Origin: Poronia punctata
Taxonomy: Eukaryota; Ascomycota; Sordariomycetes; Xylariales; Xylariaceae
Direction: 5' to 3'
NCBI GenBank assembly: GCA_022579005.1
Contig: MU401514.1
Span: 62,001 to 126,000 of the forward strand
Length of the DNA stretch: 64,000 nt
Position numbers and translations under genes: made by a program. Positions 51,201-61,400 of the stretch are shown piece by piece. The notes below the pieces were generated by a model that had not been told where the DNA came from, did no database searches, and saw only the letters and a list, made by a program, of their open reading frames with translations. The first letter of the stretch is position 1; every line of letters begins with the position of its first letter.

Positions 51201-51346
51201 ATATCCCGGCCCCTCGTCTAAAGATTGAGGACGAGGACGAGGTGAAGATTAAGCAAGAACCGGGGACTATTACCGAATCTCGTAAACAGAGTAGGAGGTC
51301 TCTTTCGATATGGCCATCGGATGATGAAGAGACGGATGAGTTATGA
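48260..51346 (+). CDS. SNF2-family ATPase, ERCC6L2-like (DNA repair / RAD26-like)
   Basis: Single exon. 1028 aa from the ATG at 48260 (MASDSVIVLDD); an in-frame ATG at 48209 would add 17 residues. SNF2 motifs: DDMGLGKT (about residue 211), VIADECHCIK (a DECH box), GTAIQNN, STKAGGVGLNIT and DRAYRIGQ. Between the lobes lies a Cys cluster CPCKSGHTKGGCC, followed by LIIALQKLANH. This cluster is the mark that places it with ERCC6L2/RAD26L, linked to double-strand-break repair, rather than Rad26/CSB. The N-terminus has a SUMO-interaction-like VIVLDD and an AT-hook-like RRGRPPK. The C-terminus has a conserved-looking block (MRRQFCTMARELGFANATDFA) and long Glu runs from GAA repeats. Nuclear. The exact subfamily is inferred. 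Confidence 0.88.
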   Translation: MASDSVIVLDDSTASEGSSSPVTMKKSRPIKRKLKQEEPVEIDDWSDESDNRGAGIGAKKLKTGGKDKKRFTATRRGRPPKRLAGDSRRKDDRGSDIVASDDPAASLPTYFRKRRTAFDDTYKTLHEAGLRLPPDYSEVYFSDDERLEELDEKPQFDPASGVKPCQPYKDINIGGGLIPASIAQYLRDYQIQGVRFLHDLFVHQRGGILGDDMGLGKTVQVAAFLTVAFGKTGDSRDAKRMRKYRRGTNGWYPRVLIVCPGSLIENWKNELDRWGWWVVDLFHGPKRGDVLETAKAGRLEVMITTYTTYKNSATEVNMVPWDVVIADECHCIKEPTAGVTQSMNLVNSLCRIGLTGTAIQNNYEELWALLNWTNPGQFGTRADWQRMVCQPLTIGQSHDATLHQLSKARTTAKRLRDNLLPRFFLRRLKSLIADQLPKKTDKVVFCPLSDLQRAAYENVVDSDIAQFVLDSFDKCPCKSGHTKGGCCFQVNADGEKWEKLVFPLIIALQKLANHFNLLMPQNPDMPEKYNRELRILQAAAPRDWEEHYAKRDSMLNLANPEYCGKWKVLKKLLEFWHKNGDKVLVFSHSVRLLTILQQLFNKTLYNISYLDGSLSYEERQAVVDDFNSDPNQFIFLISTKAGGVGLNITSANKVVIMDPHWNPSYDLQAQDRAYRIGQVRDVDVYRLISVGTIEEITYARQIYKQQQANIGYNASNERRYFKGVQHQSHNKGELFGIRNLITYNGDHGVLRDIVNKTNVAEARAGVKMMDIDINEVAQATEQDIPIIKKEPDDETGGLKQLSAILTAQNGVVTKQRQGGGGGGGGKVAKSDPIQAILAGEGVEYTHENSEVIGSSKVENKLSRLAEKATTDGGDMGLFLQSQGRNSSGSFHTVFNPPKDVMRRQFCTMARELGFANATDFALAVEGMTQEQRRNCLDAFYKKRAERLLGEEEEEEEEEDVKVEKEEEEEKEVVIKAEPAVDIPAPRLKIEDEDEVKIKQEPGTITESRKQSRRSLSIWPSDDEETDEL

Positions 51347-54117
51347 TTTTGGGTGGTTGGGATACTTACTATACGGCTACATTCACGTTGAATGGGGGAT
51401 GTGGACGACGATGACGTTTTGTATGTTTGTTATTACGTTGGAATATACGATACATGTATGTTTAGGATATGGTTAGATGGATTACCTCTCTTGCCAGTCT
51501 TATTCGAGCAATCGAATGGACTGGCCTCGTTGTATAACGTTTTGTGTATACTCGTATATACTGATACTCTCTTGTATTGTCCTTGCGCTTGAACTTGACC
51601 AGACACTTTTGACTGCACTTCACCCTAGGTATTTTTATCCTGGCCGGTGGGTTCCAGACCGCACTATTCGTGATACCTACCTTGACCATGGCTCCAAAAC
51701 CTCGTGGTTCATATCTATATCAGACGAATGTTAAAGAGGTAGAGCGGTCAGTAATGTAGAGAGACATTTGTATTCTGAATAACTTGACTTGTGCGACTTG
51801 AGAAAGCGGTGTCCGCCCGACAGTCTAGTATTTGTCTGGGCTCTTACACAAACACAGACACAGGACAAACCTGGATATTTATATATACTTGTACATAGTA
51901 ATTGGACGTATAGTAAGCAGCAAAATATACAAGCATTTTTTCTGTGCTTGTGTAACCAACCCCAATGGGTTTATGTTGACGATGTGATTACGTCTCTCCT
52001 GTTTACCACGTGTGCACGCCGACTGCTAAATATGATATGAGTAGAGCCGGCAGCGATGTCGAGGTTCTTGTGCGATTTACTGTATCGTGTTGATTCGTAT
52101 CGTATGAGAGCCAATGGAAAATGGAAAATGGCGTCCTGATTGACTCTAGGTATCATACGAGTACATCTAACCTAGGGGTCAGCCACGTCGTCACAGAGCT
52201 ACATAGAGGTAAGTAAGGTACGCGGGACAGCATGAAATGACGATGTGGTAATCAAGGGGGGAAACGATCATTAGGTCAGCAGTCAGGGGCTCCGGCATGC
52301 ATCTGAGTACGATTGTCTCAAACTTGGGTGGAAGGTGATATGGTGAATATAGCGGCGGGTATGTAGGTATGTATGCAGTCTTGGCTAACAAACAAAAGGG
52401 TAAGACCGGTGGCGCTTGCTTTGGAGTCAAGAAGAACCAAACCGCAAATGTCCCGCTCCGGTTCAAGGTGTTATAGACCCTTCTTTTACGTATGTCTTGT
52501 ATTAGCTTCTCATCTTCATCTCAGCTCGCGTTTTATGCATCGACTGTCTCGTCCGTAAATCTACAAATGTTTGCTCTCTTCTCATCATTGTTGGTGTGGT
52601 TTGCATGCCAAAATTTCGGTTTCCCCTGGATTACATCAAGTGTTTGGTAAAATATCAGAGGGGAGATACGTAATTACCTGCCTGCCTGTATGTATTTTTT
52701 AGCCCGAAATGGTAGTTTCCATAACAGGAATAGCGTGTAGCGGGTGGCGTACTTATGGATCTCGGCATATTCATTAGGCACGCAAGCCCAAGCTATCGTA
52801 ATCATTATTTTCTGGATGCGAGAGAGATCTACTAGGATCATCCTTTCCCATCTTCCCTTATGTGCGTATATCATTACCCAACTGACGAAAGCTCTTGTTT
52901 CACGTTTATGTGTTTCAAAGCTCGCCGGTACTTGTAATCTGTTTAGACTGAGCACCTGATCTATCAATCGGTTTGTTACGCGTACTTACTTTGGGGGTCC
53001 GGGAACTCAAAGATTTCCTGCCATCAAGTAACACCGTCCGTATCGGCAAGTAGCATAGTAGTCAAGTACTATACATGAGCTGAAATATGTGTCGTGTCTA
53101 CACGAGACGAAAGCTCATGTGCGCGGCCTATTGTAGCCTTCCACGACATTACTCGGTTGGACAAAGACTGAAAACAGGGCAGGAATTATTAGCACGGTAG
53201 AAAAGTCACGGACGAGGACTGGCTCCGGGATCCAACGGCGACGACAACTGGAGACAAAACTATACCATTGGGCAGAAAGCTCCTATGATAATATGCAAGT
53301 ATTTTAAGGGTAGGAGCTAGAGCTTCAGGTTAGTGCTGACTTGGGAAATTTCAAGGTCAATCGATCATCAATTACCTAGCCCATTGTTGTACTGTAGCAG
53401 GTGCAAGTTGTAGATGTTGCCCGCACACTGCCCGTTTTGCCCGTGTTTGCTCAATTTTGTATGCATCTCGGTCCCTAGACTACGATAAAGGTTAGATACA
53501 TTTAGCAAATAGCTGGCCTCAAGGTAATAAGTACCTACTTTTACAGTAAAGGTACTCGAATCATTTATTTATTGGTTGATTTGCTCACATTACTGCAGGT
53601 ACGATCCAGTTTTTCTTTGCAACCCGACCTCGCTCTTCCTCCCATTCAACATAACCGACCAGCAAGTGAGACAGCAATTCTCTCGCTCAACTTTCAACCA
53701 TCACCAACCGACACCAATAAATGCTATACATCTCTAATTCTAGCACGTATTTCGGGACGTAACATACCCGTTCGCCCGTCTGATAGATAAATTGAGCTTC
53801 TTCTTCATCCATCACTTGATCTTATTTTTCTTTTTCCACATCTCGCTAGTTCCTGTTAGGAACACCAATAATATTCAAGCAAAAGACGGCTTCCACTCTA
53901 GTATTTTGGTTCGTCGCCATCTTGACGATCCTTACCCACTCTCGGGCAACTGCCAAGCCTCCCTCCCTGGCAACGTCATTAGCATACCGACTTACCCGTG
54001 GCGTTGTACCTACGAGTACCTTTGGCAATATAACACACGTTGCCCGGCACCCGACACCTTTTCTCAATCATCGTTCCTCTTTGATTCTACCATCGACGAA
54101 GCCTCAAAACCACCAAT
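51347..54117. other. Intergenic, 2.8 kb
   Basis: Between two plus-strand genes. Octamers TACTCGTA/TACGAGTA at 51549, 52156 and 54011. Frames are short and overlap on both strands. The last 500 nt, pyrimidine-rich, are probably the promoter and leader of the next gene. No gene seen. Confidence 0.55.
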
Positions 54118-55383
54118 ATGATGAAGTCTGTCGTTTTAACACTGGCCGCCTTGGTTGTGGCCGAGGCAAGAATCATCATGCTTCCGCGACAGGCCCCAGG
54201 CCCCGATACGTGTTGCTTTGGCCTCGAGTCGGTCGGCATTATCGATGAGGAGGTTAATGAGAGCCACGTTGGCAGTCTGAGCCTCGGAGGCCCCTTTCAG
54301 AATACTGGTTTCTGCTTAAACAAGGCGACGAGGAAGATGCAAGATACCCTCAACCATGGCTGTTTCATGAGGGACCCAGACCAACAGTTCCGATGCTATG
54401 CCGGACTTGCGGGTGAGACGAATTTCGACATTGTGCCTGCCGGTTCCAGTGGCAGACTGTATCTCAAGTACGACAATGGACCGGGCAAGTTTTGGGCTTG
54501 CCCCGTCGGCACAGGCGCGGATGTATACTACAACATCTTCTCGTCGTCGAAAGACGATACAGAGGGTTGCGAAACGATAGCGCTTTCTCTTTACAACACG
54601 TCTCCGGCTTGCTCGGCGTACCCTACCAATCCTCCCAACGCGACAGTGAGTACTCGAGACCCCGGTGCCACCAAGGGCCGCACCTCGCGCGGACACCAGT
54701 TAACAGTGAACACGCCCAGAGGCCCTCCCTTACCAAGCTATGAGGGTGTACCCGGCGCCCCGTTGTGGTTAGACACAGGTTCGCGCTCGACTGTCTACCC
54801 CAGAGCTGCACCGCCACCGAGCCCTAAAGTGTCCCAGTCCTGCTCAGTCGCGCCTTCAGCGCCATCGATAGCACCGATGAAGCTAGGCCCAGCTGACAAG
54901 TCTGTCGAGGACGGTGTTAGGGATAGCCATGGAGAGGCATCCATCACGTCTGATAATAGCACGGTCTTTTCCTTTTCCATTCCCACGTCATTTCCACCGC
55001 AGCTTCCAAGCGGCGAACCACCTCTCTGTGCTTTGCAGTTCCGCATGCCCGTCTGCTCGGAGCTCCCCAAAGGCTATCCATGCTATCACTTTAGCGGGCT
55101 AGAACAAGAGTTCCTGTCCAACTCGGGTATGAACTTCGATCTCATTCTGGATGACGGGCAGGCCGCGTGGAACAAGACGGAGCTGCACCAAGTCTCACCG
55201 GGGAAAAGCACGATTGTGGGCGTCTTTGAATGTGGAGCACCAAAGGGAGCATACGAGGCAAGAAAAATGAGCTGGAACGTTAGTAGCGTACGCAATTTTG
55301 GCCTCGAATTCCTCCAAGCTGGTGTGGGCAACGATACAGAGTATCAAGATGGGGTCGGCGTGTGGATCGTCCACTGCCAATAG
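54118..55383 (+). CDS. Secreted protein with But2-like C-terminal domain
   Basis: Single exon, 421 aa. The N-terminal MMKSVVLTLAALVVAEA is a signal peptide. Residues about 28-165 form a Cys-containing domain (DTCCFGLESVG, GCFMRDPDQQFRCYAG, GRLYLKYDNGPGKFWACP) of the kind found in fungal surface proteins. A Pro/Ser-rich linker (about 180-300) follows. The C-terminal 120 residues (ALQFRMPVCSELP, CYHFSGLEQE, WNKTELHQVSPGKST, VGVWIVHC) resemble the But2 C-terminal domain (PF09792), whose role is unknown. It was named after a yeast ubiquitin-like-binding protein, yet is usually found in secreted fungal proteins. There is no GPI tail, so it is released or held by the matrix. N-glycosylation sites are present (NVSS, NDTE, NKTE). 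Confidence 0.7.
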   Translation: MMKSVVLTLAALVVAEARIIMLPRQAPGPDTCCFGLESVGIIDEEVNESHVGSLSLGGPFQNTGFCLNKATRKMQDTLNHGCFMRDPDQQFRCYAGLAGETNFDIVPAGSSGRLYLKYDNGPGKFWACPVGTGADVYYNIFSSSKDDTEGCETIALSLYNTSPACSAYPTNPPNATVSTRDPGATKGRTSRGHQLTVNTPRGPPLPSYEGVPGAPLWLDTGSRSTVYPRAAPPPSPKVSQSCSVAPSAPSIAPMKLGPADKSVEDGVRDSHGEASITSDNSTVFSFSIPTSFPPQLPSGEPPLCALQFRMPVCSELPKGYPCYHFSGLEQEFLSNSGMNFDLILDDGQAAWNKTELHQVSPGKSTIVGVFECGAPKGAYEARKMSWNVSSVRNFGLEFLQAGVGNDTEYQDGVGVWIVHCQ

Positions 55384-56688
55384 GTGACTATTTGATATAT
55401 CAACTGTGTCTGGGCTCTTGTTCGCATATTTAGCGTTTGTCCGACTGAGGCCGGTTTTGGTCTGTTCATTCTCGCGGATATGGATCCTGGTCGCGCCATA
55501 TAGGCGTTTTCAAGGTGCGAGGTAATGGTAATGGTAATGGAAGGAAAGGGAACGGATTCTAGACAAAAACGGAGATTGGAATGGTGAATGTATTATACCC
55601 GACACTGTAGCTATATCGAGAACAGGTGGATGATCAATCTGCAACAAGAGATGTGCCTCTTAAAAGACAGGCTTCAATGATATTTGAAGGGTTTCCGTTT
55701 GCCTCGTGTGTTTGACCGGGGATTGCTTGTTACCGAGATATTGACCATGATTCGAGGTTGCAGTTCTAGGGTATCTACTTATGTAAGATACGGTGTAGAT
55801 AAGGTGGTGTGTGGGGTCTGGGTCGATATGTACGAGTAGATGTACGCGTACTCGTACACGTACATGTACATGCATGCATGCAAGCGAAGCAAGCAAAGTC
55901 GATTATCAAATACGATGGATAATCACAAACAGCCTCGGCGTGGGGAAGCGACGGTAGGATAAGAGATATTATAAGATATCGGCCGAGCAAGTCTGGATGG
56001 TGAAATTCAAGCCGAGATTTGGAGACGTAAGCACGTCAGGCTTGCAACAGATGTCATCAGATGTCATCATGGCACGAATACACGCATCGACAAGGGAGTT
56101 TCCCCGCAATCACCACCACATACCTACACGTATACCATGTCCCCGGGATTTTTTTTATTATTATCGGGGGGATATATCAGATCGATGGGCGATGGAGGTG
56201 GGGAAAGATGGGAGATGGGAGATGGGAGATTGGAGGCTAGAAACCCTGATGATATGCGGGGACCGCGTCTGTGTCTGTATCTACGGATATCAAGCGGATG
56301 GCGTGACATGTGCTTCGTTGGCGTCATTGGGCTAGATGTCGTCTCTTTTGTTGCGAGGGTTGTGGTTCATGGTGTGATTAATTCGGAATGTGGGAGGTTG
56401 TGGTTGTGGATTAGTTGGGAGGGGGGGGGGGGGGGTTTGGGAAAGATGTTGACCGACCTCGCATGTGACGCCAGTGGAAAAAAGGGTGGGATGGGTATGG
56501 GTATAAGAAGGGTGATGTTTACCTACCTACTTGGTTTTCTAGAAAGGAGAGAGAGAGAGAAAGAGAGAGAGAGTGATTGTTTGACTATATCAAGGCCTGA
56601 CAAGAAACCCCTTTTTATTCTCTATAACAAAGAAAATCATCGCGAATCTTGATCTTTAAAAAACCCGTGACATAATACACACGACAAA
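55384..56688. promoter_or_regulatory. Intergenic / TauD gene promoter with G-rich tracts
   Basis: 1.3 kb upstream of the dioxygenase. Contains a palindromic GTAC/CATG-rich stretch (55828-55880) with two octamers (55831 and 55849), a potential G-quadruplex (56200-56226), a 15-nt G run (56421-56435) and GA-rich repeats (about 56546-56573). No coding sequence recognised. Confidence 0.55.
56200..56435 (+). repeat. G-rich tracts: potential G-quadruplex and G15 run
   Basis: 56200-56226 has four runs of at least three G separated by 6, 4 and 4 nt (GGGG, then GGG-AGAT-GGG-AGAT-GGG). 56421-56435 is an uninterrupted run of 15 G. Both lie 250-490 nt before the dioxygenase ATG on its coding strand. Confidence 0.85.
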
Positions 56689-58197
56689 ATGGCCCCTTCA
56701 GCAACAACGGAGAATATCACGGTCCCTTCCGTCGAAGCACTCAAGCAGAAAATCAATGATGCTGTCGTCGGAACCACCACCACCACACAAGTCCCAGAAG
56801 TAGTAGTAGAAGAAGAAGAAGATGGTCTCCCAAAACTCGAAACGGGCCATCGAGAACCCCTGAAACTCAGCGGTGTCCTCGACCAATTCGAATCCTTTGA
56901 CAGCACGCCCGTCATCGGCCGAGAATTCGTCAACGTCGATCTGGCGGAATGGTTGAGAGCACCTAATTCCGATGAGTTGTTGAGGGATTTGGCTATTACT
57001 AGTATGTTTTTCTTTCCTCCTCCTCCTCCTCCTCCTCCTCCTCCCCCTTCTCCTTCTTTTCTTTTCCTTTTTGTTTTCGGTCATGGTAAATAAAAGAAGA
57101 AAGAAAGAAAGAAAGTAAATATTTTGTTTATTTGACTAACGAAAGAGAAAAAGTCTCCCGCCGAGGCGTCGTCTTCTTCCGAAAACAAGACAACATAACC
57201 AACGCCCTCCAGAAAGAACTCGTCCATCGTCTCGGCCAATTAACCGGCAAACCTCCCACCTCGGGCCTACACATCCATCCGGTCGTGAACGCGTCGAGGG
57301 ATCGAGGGGGGAAGGACGATGAGATTAGTGTGATTTCGTCCGTCTTGAATCGGAAGTTGTATACCAAGAGTGGACCTCACAATAACAATAATAATAATAA
57401 TAATAATGGTGGGAATGGGAATGGGAATGGGAATCCGAGAACAAACGGGAGATTACAATCGAGAAAGAGGGAATGGCATTCGGATATCACTTTCGAACCC
57501 GTCCCGTCGGATTATGCTCTGCTCAGACTTACCGAGTTGCCTGTTACTGGGGGTGGTATGTCTTTTCTTTTCTTTTCTTTTCTTTTCTCCCTCTTTCTTC
57601 GACCCCCCTAACCTTTTCTTAACTAACGAAACAAAACCCACCCCCCCCAAAAAAGACACCCTCTGGGCCTCCGGCTACGAAGTCTACGACCGCATCTCCC
57701 GGCCCGTGCAAAGGTTCCTCGAAGGACTAACGTCCTACTGCGCCCAACCAACATTCAACCAGGCCGCGCTGAACAACAACTTCGACATCCACCCCGGTCC
57801 CCGGGGCTCCCCCGAAAACGTAGGCGAATCCCTGGAAGCCCATCACCCCGTCATCCGAACCAACCCCGTGACGGGGTGGAAGAGTGTCTTCGCAGTGGGC
57901 TCGCACGTGCAGCGCGTGGAGGGACTGGCAGAGGACGAGAGTAGACGTTTGTTGGATTGGTTTGTGAACCTGGTTGTGGAGAATCATGATTTGCAGGTCA
58001 GGAATCGGTGGAGGAATGTGAATGATTTGGCTATTTGGGATAATCGCTCCGTTTATCATGCCGCTACGCCGGATTATCACGAGGTCTTTGGTGAGAGGGA
58101 GGGGTCGAGGGCGGTTAGTTTGGGGGAGAGGCCGTATTTTGATCCGCAGAGTTTGGGAAGGAGGGAGGCCTTGGCCAAGGAGGGGGCCGTTTTGTAA
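56689..58197 (+). CDS. TauD/TfdA-type Fe(II)/2-oxoglutarate dioxygenase
   Basis: Oxidises a small substrate using 2-oxoglutarate and O2. Fungal relatives include sulfonate and taurine dioxygenases of the JLP1 group; the substrate here is unknown. Three exons: 56689-57001, 57154-57555 and 57656-58197, giving 418 aa. The acceptor at 57153 was chosen because it restores AIT-ISRRGVVFFRKQD, the family N-terminal motif; two nearby AGs give worse fits. Intron 2 joins TGG to DTLWASGYEVYD. Iron ligands: HSD in REWHSDITF and the distal His in NRSVYHAAT; an Arg for 2-oxoglutarate lies near the C-terminus. Odd point: a run of nine Asn plus GNGNGN (57382-57434) sits just before the HxD motif. Converges on the four-domain gene with 209 bp between the stops. 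Confidence 0.9.
57382..57434 (+). repeat. In-frame AAT and GGGAAT microsatellites in the dioxygenase exon
   Basis: AAC/AAT repeats encode nine Asn and are followed by GGGAAT repeats encoding Gly-Asn pairs, inserted in exon 2 between YTKSGPH and REWHSD. Other simple repeats lie in its introns: CCT repeats at about 57017-57045 and TTTTC repeats at about 57562-57587. Confidence 0.9.
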
Positions 58198-58406
58198 AGG
58201 GGTATACGGAAAGAAGGGATAATGTTGACTTGTTACAGTTTCACATGTCATCTCCTATTTCAACGACAAGTCAGGATTGAAGTAGATGTCAACGTTGTAC
58301 ATGTTGTTTATTTTAGGCTATTGGCTAAAGAAATTGTATCCTGTGAAAATACGCCCGTATACATGTTATCCAACGCTGCTGAAAATAACTTCCTCGTCTA
58401 TCTTCT
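58198..58406. other. Convergent intergenic spacer, 209 bp
   Basis: Holds the 3' ends of the TauD gene (+) and the four-domain gene (-). AT-leaning, as expected for two polyadenylation regions. Confidence 0.6.
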
Positions 58407-61400
58407 CTAAGGTCCACCAAATACCAATAAACTCTCGATATTAACCTGACCAAACCCCCGTCGCCGCAATAAATCTCGACCGCGATGAAGTGGGAACTCA
58501 GCCACAACCAAAACAGTAACATAATCCAGGTTAGCACCGGCCTTAATCAAGAGGTCCAACACTCCACACAGCGTCTCGCCCGTGGCAAGTACATCGTCGA
58601 CGACTACGATGGGGCAATCGTGTGGTACCGCATCGCGACCTATCTCGATACGCTCGGCCTCCGAGGATGGGGAGGGTGTGGATGTAGGAGAGGAGGAGGA
58701 TGAAGAAATGTGTGAGGACGACTTAGCCACGGAAACGGTCGGCGGGGGTAATTTCCCAGCCGTGCGGACCAACGCGAGAGGCACATTCACGCTGAAAGCG
58801 AGAGCCGAGGCGAAGATGAAGCCACCGGCCTCGCAGCATACGATGGCGCCTACTTTACCCCATTTTCCAAAATTCTCATCGTTACTACCGCTGCCAGGGG
58901 TTACTTTCATGTTGACGCTGACATGGGTATAACGATCGCGAATCAGCTCCGTGGAGAGCAGTAGGCCGTCTCGGTGTTCTGCCACGCCGAGCACGTGTCT
59001 AAACTCGATGCTTTGGCGTGGAAAATCCGGGACCGGACGTACTGTATTCTCGAGAGCCCGTAGGTGCGGATGTAGAAAGTGGCATAGGTGGTCGAGGGCG
59101 AATTGCTCAGCCGGTATCCGACCTGTGACGTCGTTGTTGAAGACTAGAGTGGGACGAGAATTCACAGGGAGTACGGCGTCAGAGAAAACGTCGCTATCGA
59201 CGTTGTTGTTGACGTTGTTGTCGACGTCGGGGCCATTGATACCTCCTTCGTCTTCTTCCTCTTCAATGTCGCTATTATATCGGCCGTTTAGACGGTCCCA
59301 CCGTGACTCCTCGCTTGCCCGGACGCCGACTTCCACAAGTTTGCTCTCGGGCACCAGATGAGACAATATAGCGACGGGAGACTCCTCTCTAAGCCCTGTA
59401 ATGAGCAGTACGTCCACATCTCCTGCGATATGCACCAGGCTAAGGAAATGTTCCTCCGGTAGCCGAGGATTCCGGCGCACCTGGTCTCTAAAGAAGGCCG
59501 TCATAGCTTGTCGGTGTCGCTCCTTGTAAGCCCGGTCGCGCAGCAGACGGTTCGCATCGGCCCCGCTCGCCGCGGCATACTCCCGTTTGGTGACCTCACT
59601 GATACTGGCCACGTGCACTAATATTTTTCCGCCAGTGGATGTGGACATCTGGGTTCTAGAGAGGACGGATGCCCAGACCTCGGCGCAAAAGTCCTTTCCG
59701 GCGCAACTCTCACCCGTCACGAGGATGACGAGTGACGGGGGTTTGGATCGCGATGGCATGGGGCACGCATATTTGAGCACATGGTGCGGGTCGAGCCCCT
59801 GTTTAAGACGGGCCAAACGTGCACTGTTAGGCCCAAATGCTCGGGCTGCGAGCGGGATATCTCGGGGGTCTGGTCCGAGGTCGGCTCCGTATGCTCCGCA
59901 CCCTAACGACAGTAATTTATGAGCCATGGTGTATACCCACCTCACGACGGCCTGGGCGTCTTCGGTGGCGTCTCTATCGCGGTCCCAGACACCGGTGATG
60001 ACACATGCGTATGACCAGTCCCGACAACCGAAGGCAGTAGCCTCGGGAGCCATGTCGCCGACAGCTCCGCCACCATGCAATAGATGGAGATAGCAGAACG
60101 GTGACGGCCGGGACTTGACTGCCTCTGTCAGAACGGCGGAAATTGGCCCGTCGATGTCTTCAATAAATATGCATCGCTTAAAGGAGGACGTCTTCCCACC
60201 ACCGTGTCCACCGTGCATCGCCGACATGTACATCTCCGTCTCAAACAGGCCTATACCGTCCACTACACGAGAGATTGCTGGTTTCTCCCACCCATTCTCG
60301 AATGGGTACACGGTAAAAGTTGACTCGGAAGCTTCTAATACTGTCAGGCCGAGTTGCAAACTACCCTCATCCCAGTAAAGATACGCATCGGCCGAACAAT
60401 GCCGAGGCAGATTCCGAGACACTTCGCCAACGCGGTCTTCCACAAGCCGCGCTTCCATGCCATCTCTCAGAGGGACGACCAGGTTTTGCACTAGATAGTT
60501 CTTTGCTGGGAAGGCGCTGAAGACAACACTGACGACAATCCCAAAGTTAGTCCCGCCACCTCGAATCGCCCATAACAGATCGTTCTCGTGATACGGTCTG
60601 ACGGCGCCTTTTGGCCTATATTCAGACGGCACATTCCCCACGTAGAAGATGGCACCTGATTCTAAGCCGATGATCACAGCACCGACGACAACATCACACG
60701 AAAGCCCGTGCAGTCGTGCTAGGTGGCCGATGCCACCCTGTAGCCATAGACCGGCGCCTACGCTCGGCCGCGAACCCAACGGCACTGTTAGACCTGCATT
60801 TAGAGCCTCACGGACTACATCCCCCGTTTTACTGCCGGCGCCCACCACAAGTAGTGGATCGGACTTATCCTCTCCGCCCAGATATTTCGCTGTAACAACA
60901 TGCACTTGATCAAAGGCAGTCATGTCTACAGCCACAACGCCAGGCCAGAGGCATTGTCCACCATGACCGCCCCCGACAACAGTCAGGCCGACGCCGTGTT
61001 CGATGGCCCAGCGGATGCAAGCCTGCACGTGTCCGATATTCCACGGCCGGGCGACAGCCGCGGGAGAGTACCACCGCGCCTCTCGATTCTTGACGCTGAA
61101 ATCCTGCGTAACTGCAACAGGGACTTGCCTCTCTAGTTTAGGCACAGCCGTACAATGCTGCGTAAATGCCATCGCTATTTCCGGCGCACTGAACGCGATG
61201 TATTCACCCTGGCCGTCTTTCTCACGACGGCCCAAAACACGGCAGTTCTCCTTCCACCTTTCTCTAACAGCTTGATCCATGGCCGCGAAAGCGAATGTAA
61301 ACCCCGCGATGAAACATGCAAATAGGTCGAGTATGGCATCATCGTTCTTGATGCGGACTGTGCCCACATGCTGTGCTGCCACAGACGCCGCTAATCCGGC

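Noticed and set aside
58582..61275. Several plus-strand frames of 60-136 codons opposite the four-domain gene
   Set aside because: Antisense shadows of the 1205-codon frame; Ser/Arg/Pro-rich without domains.
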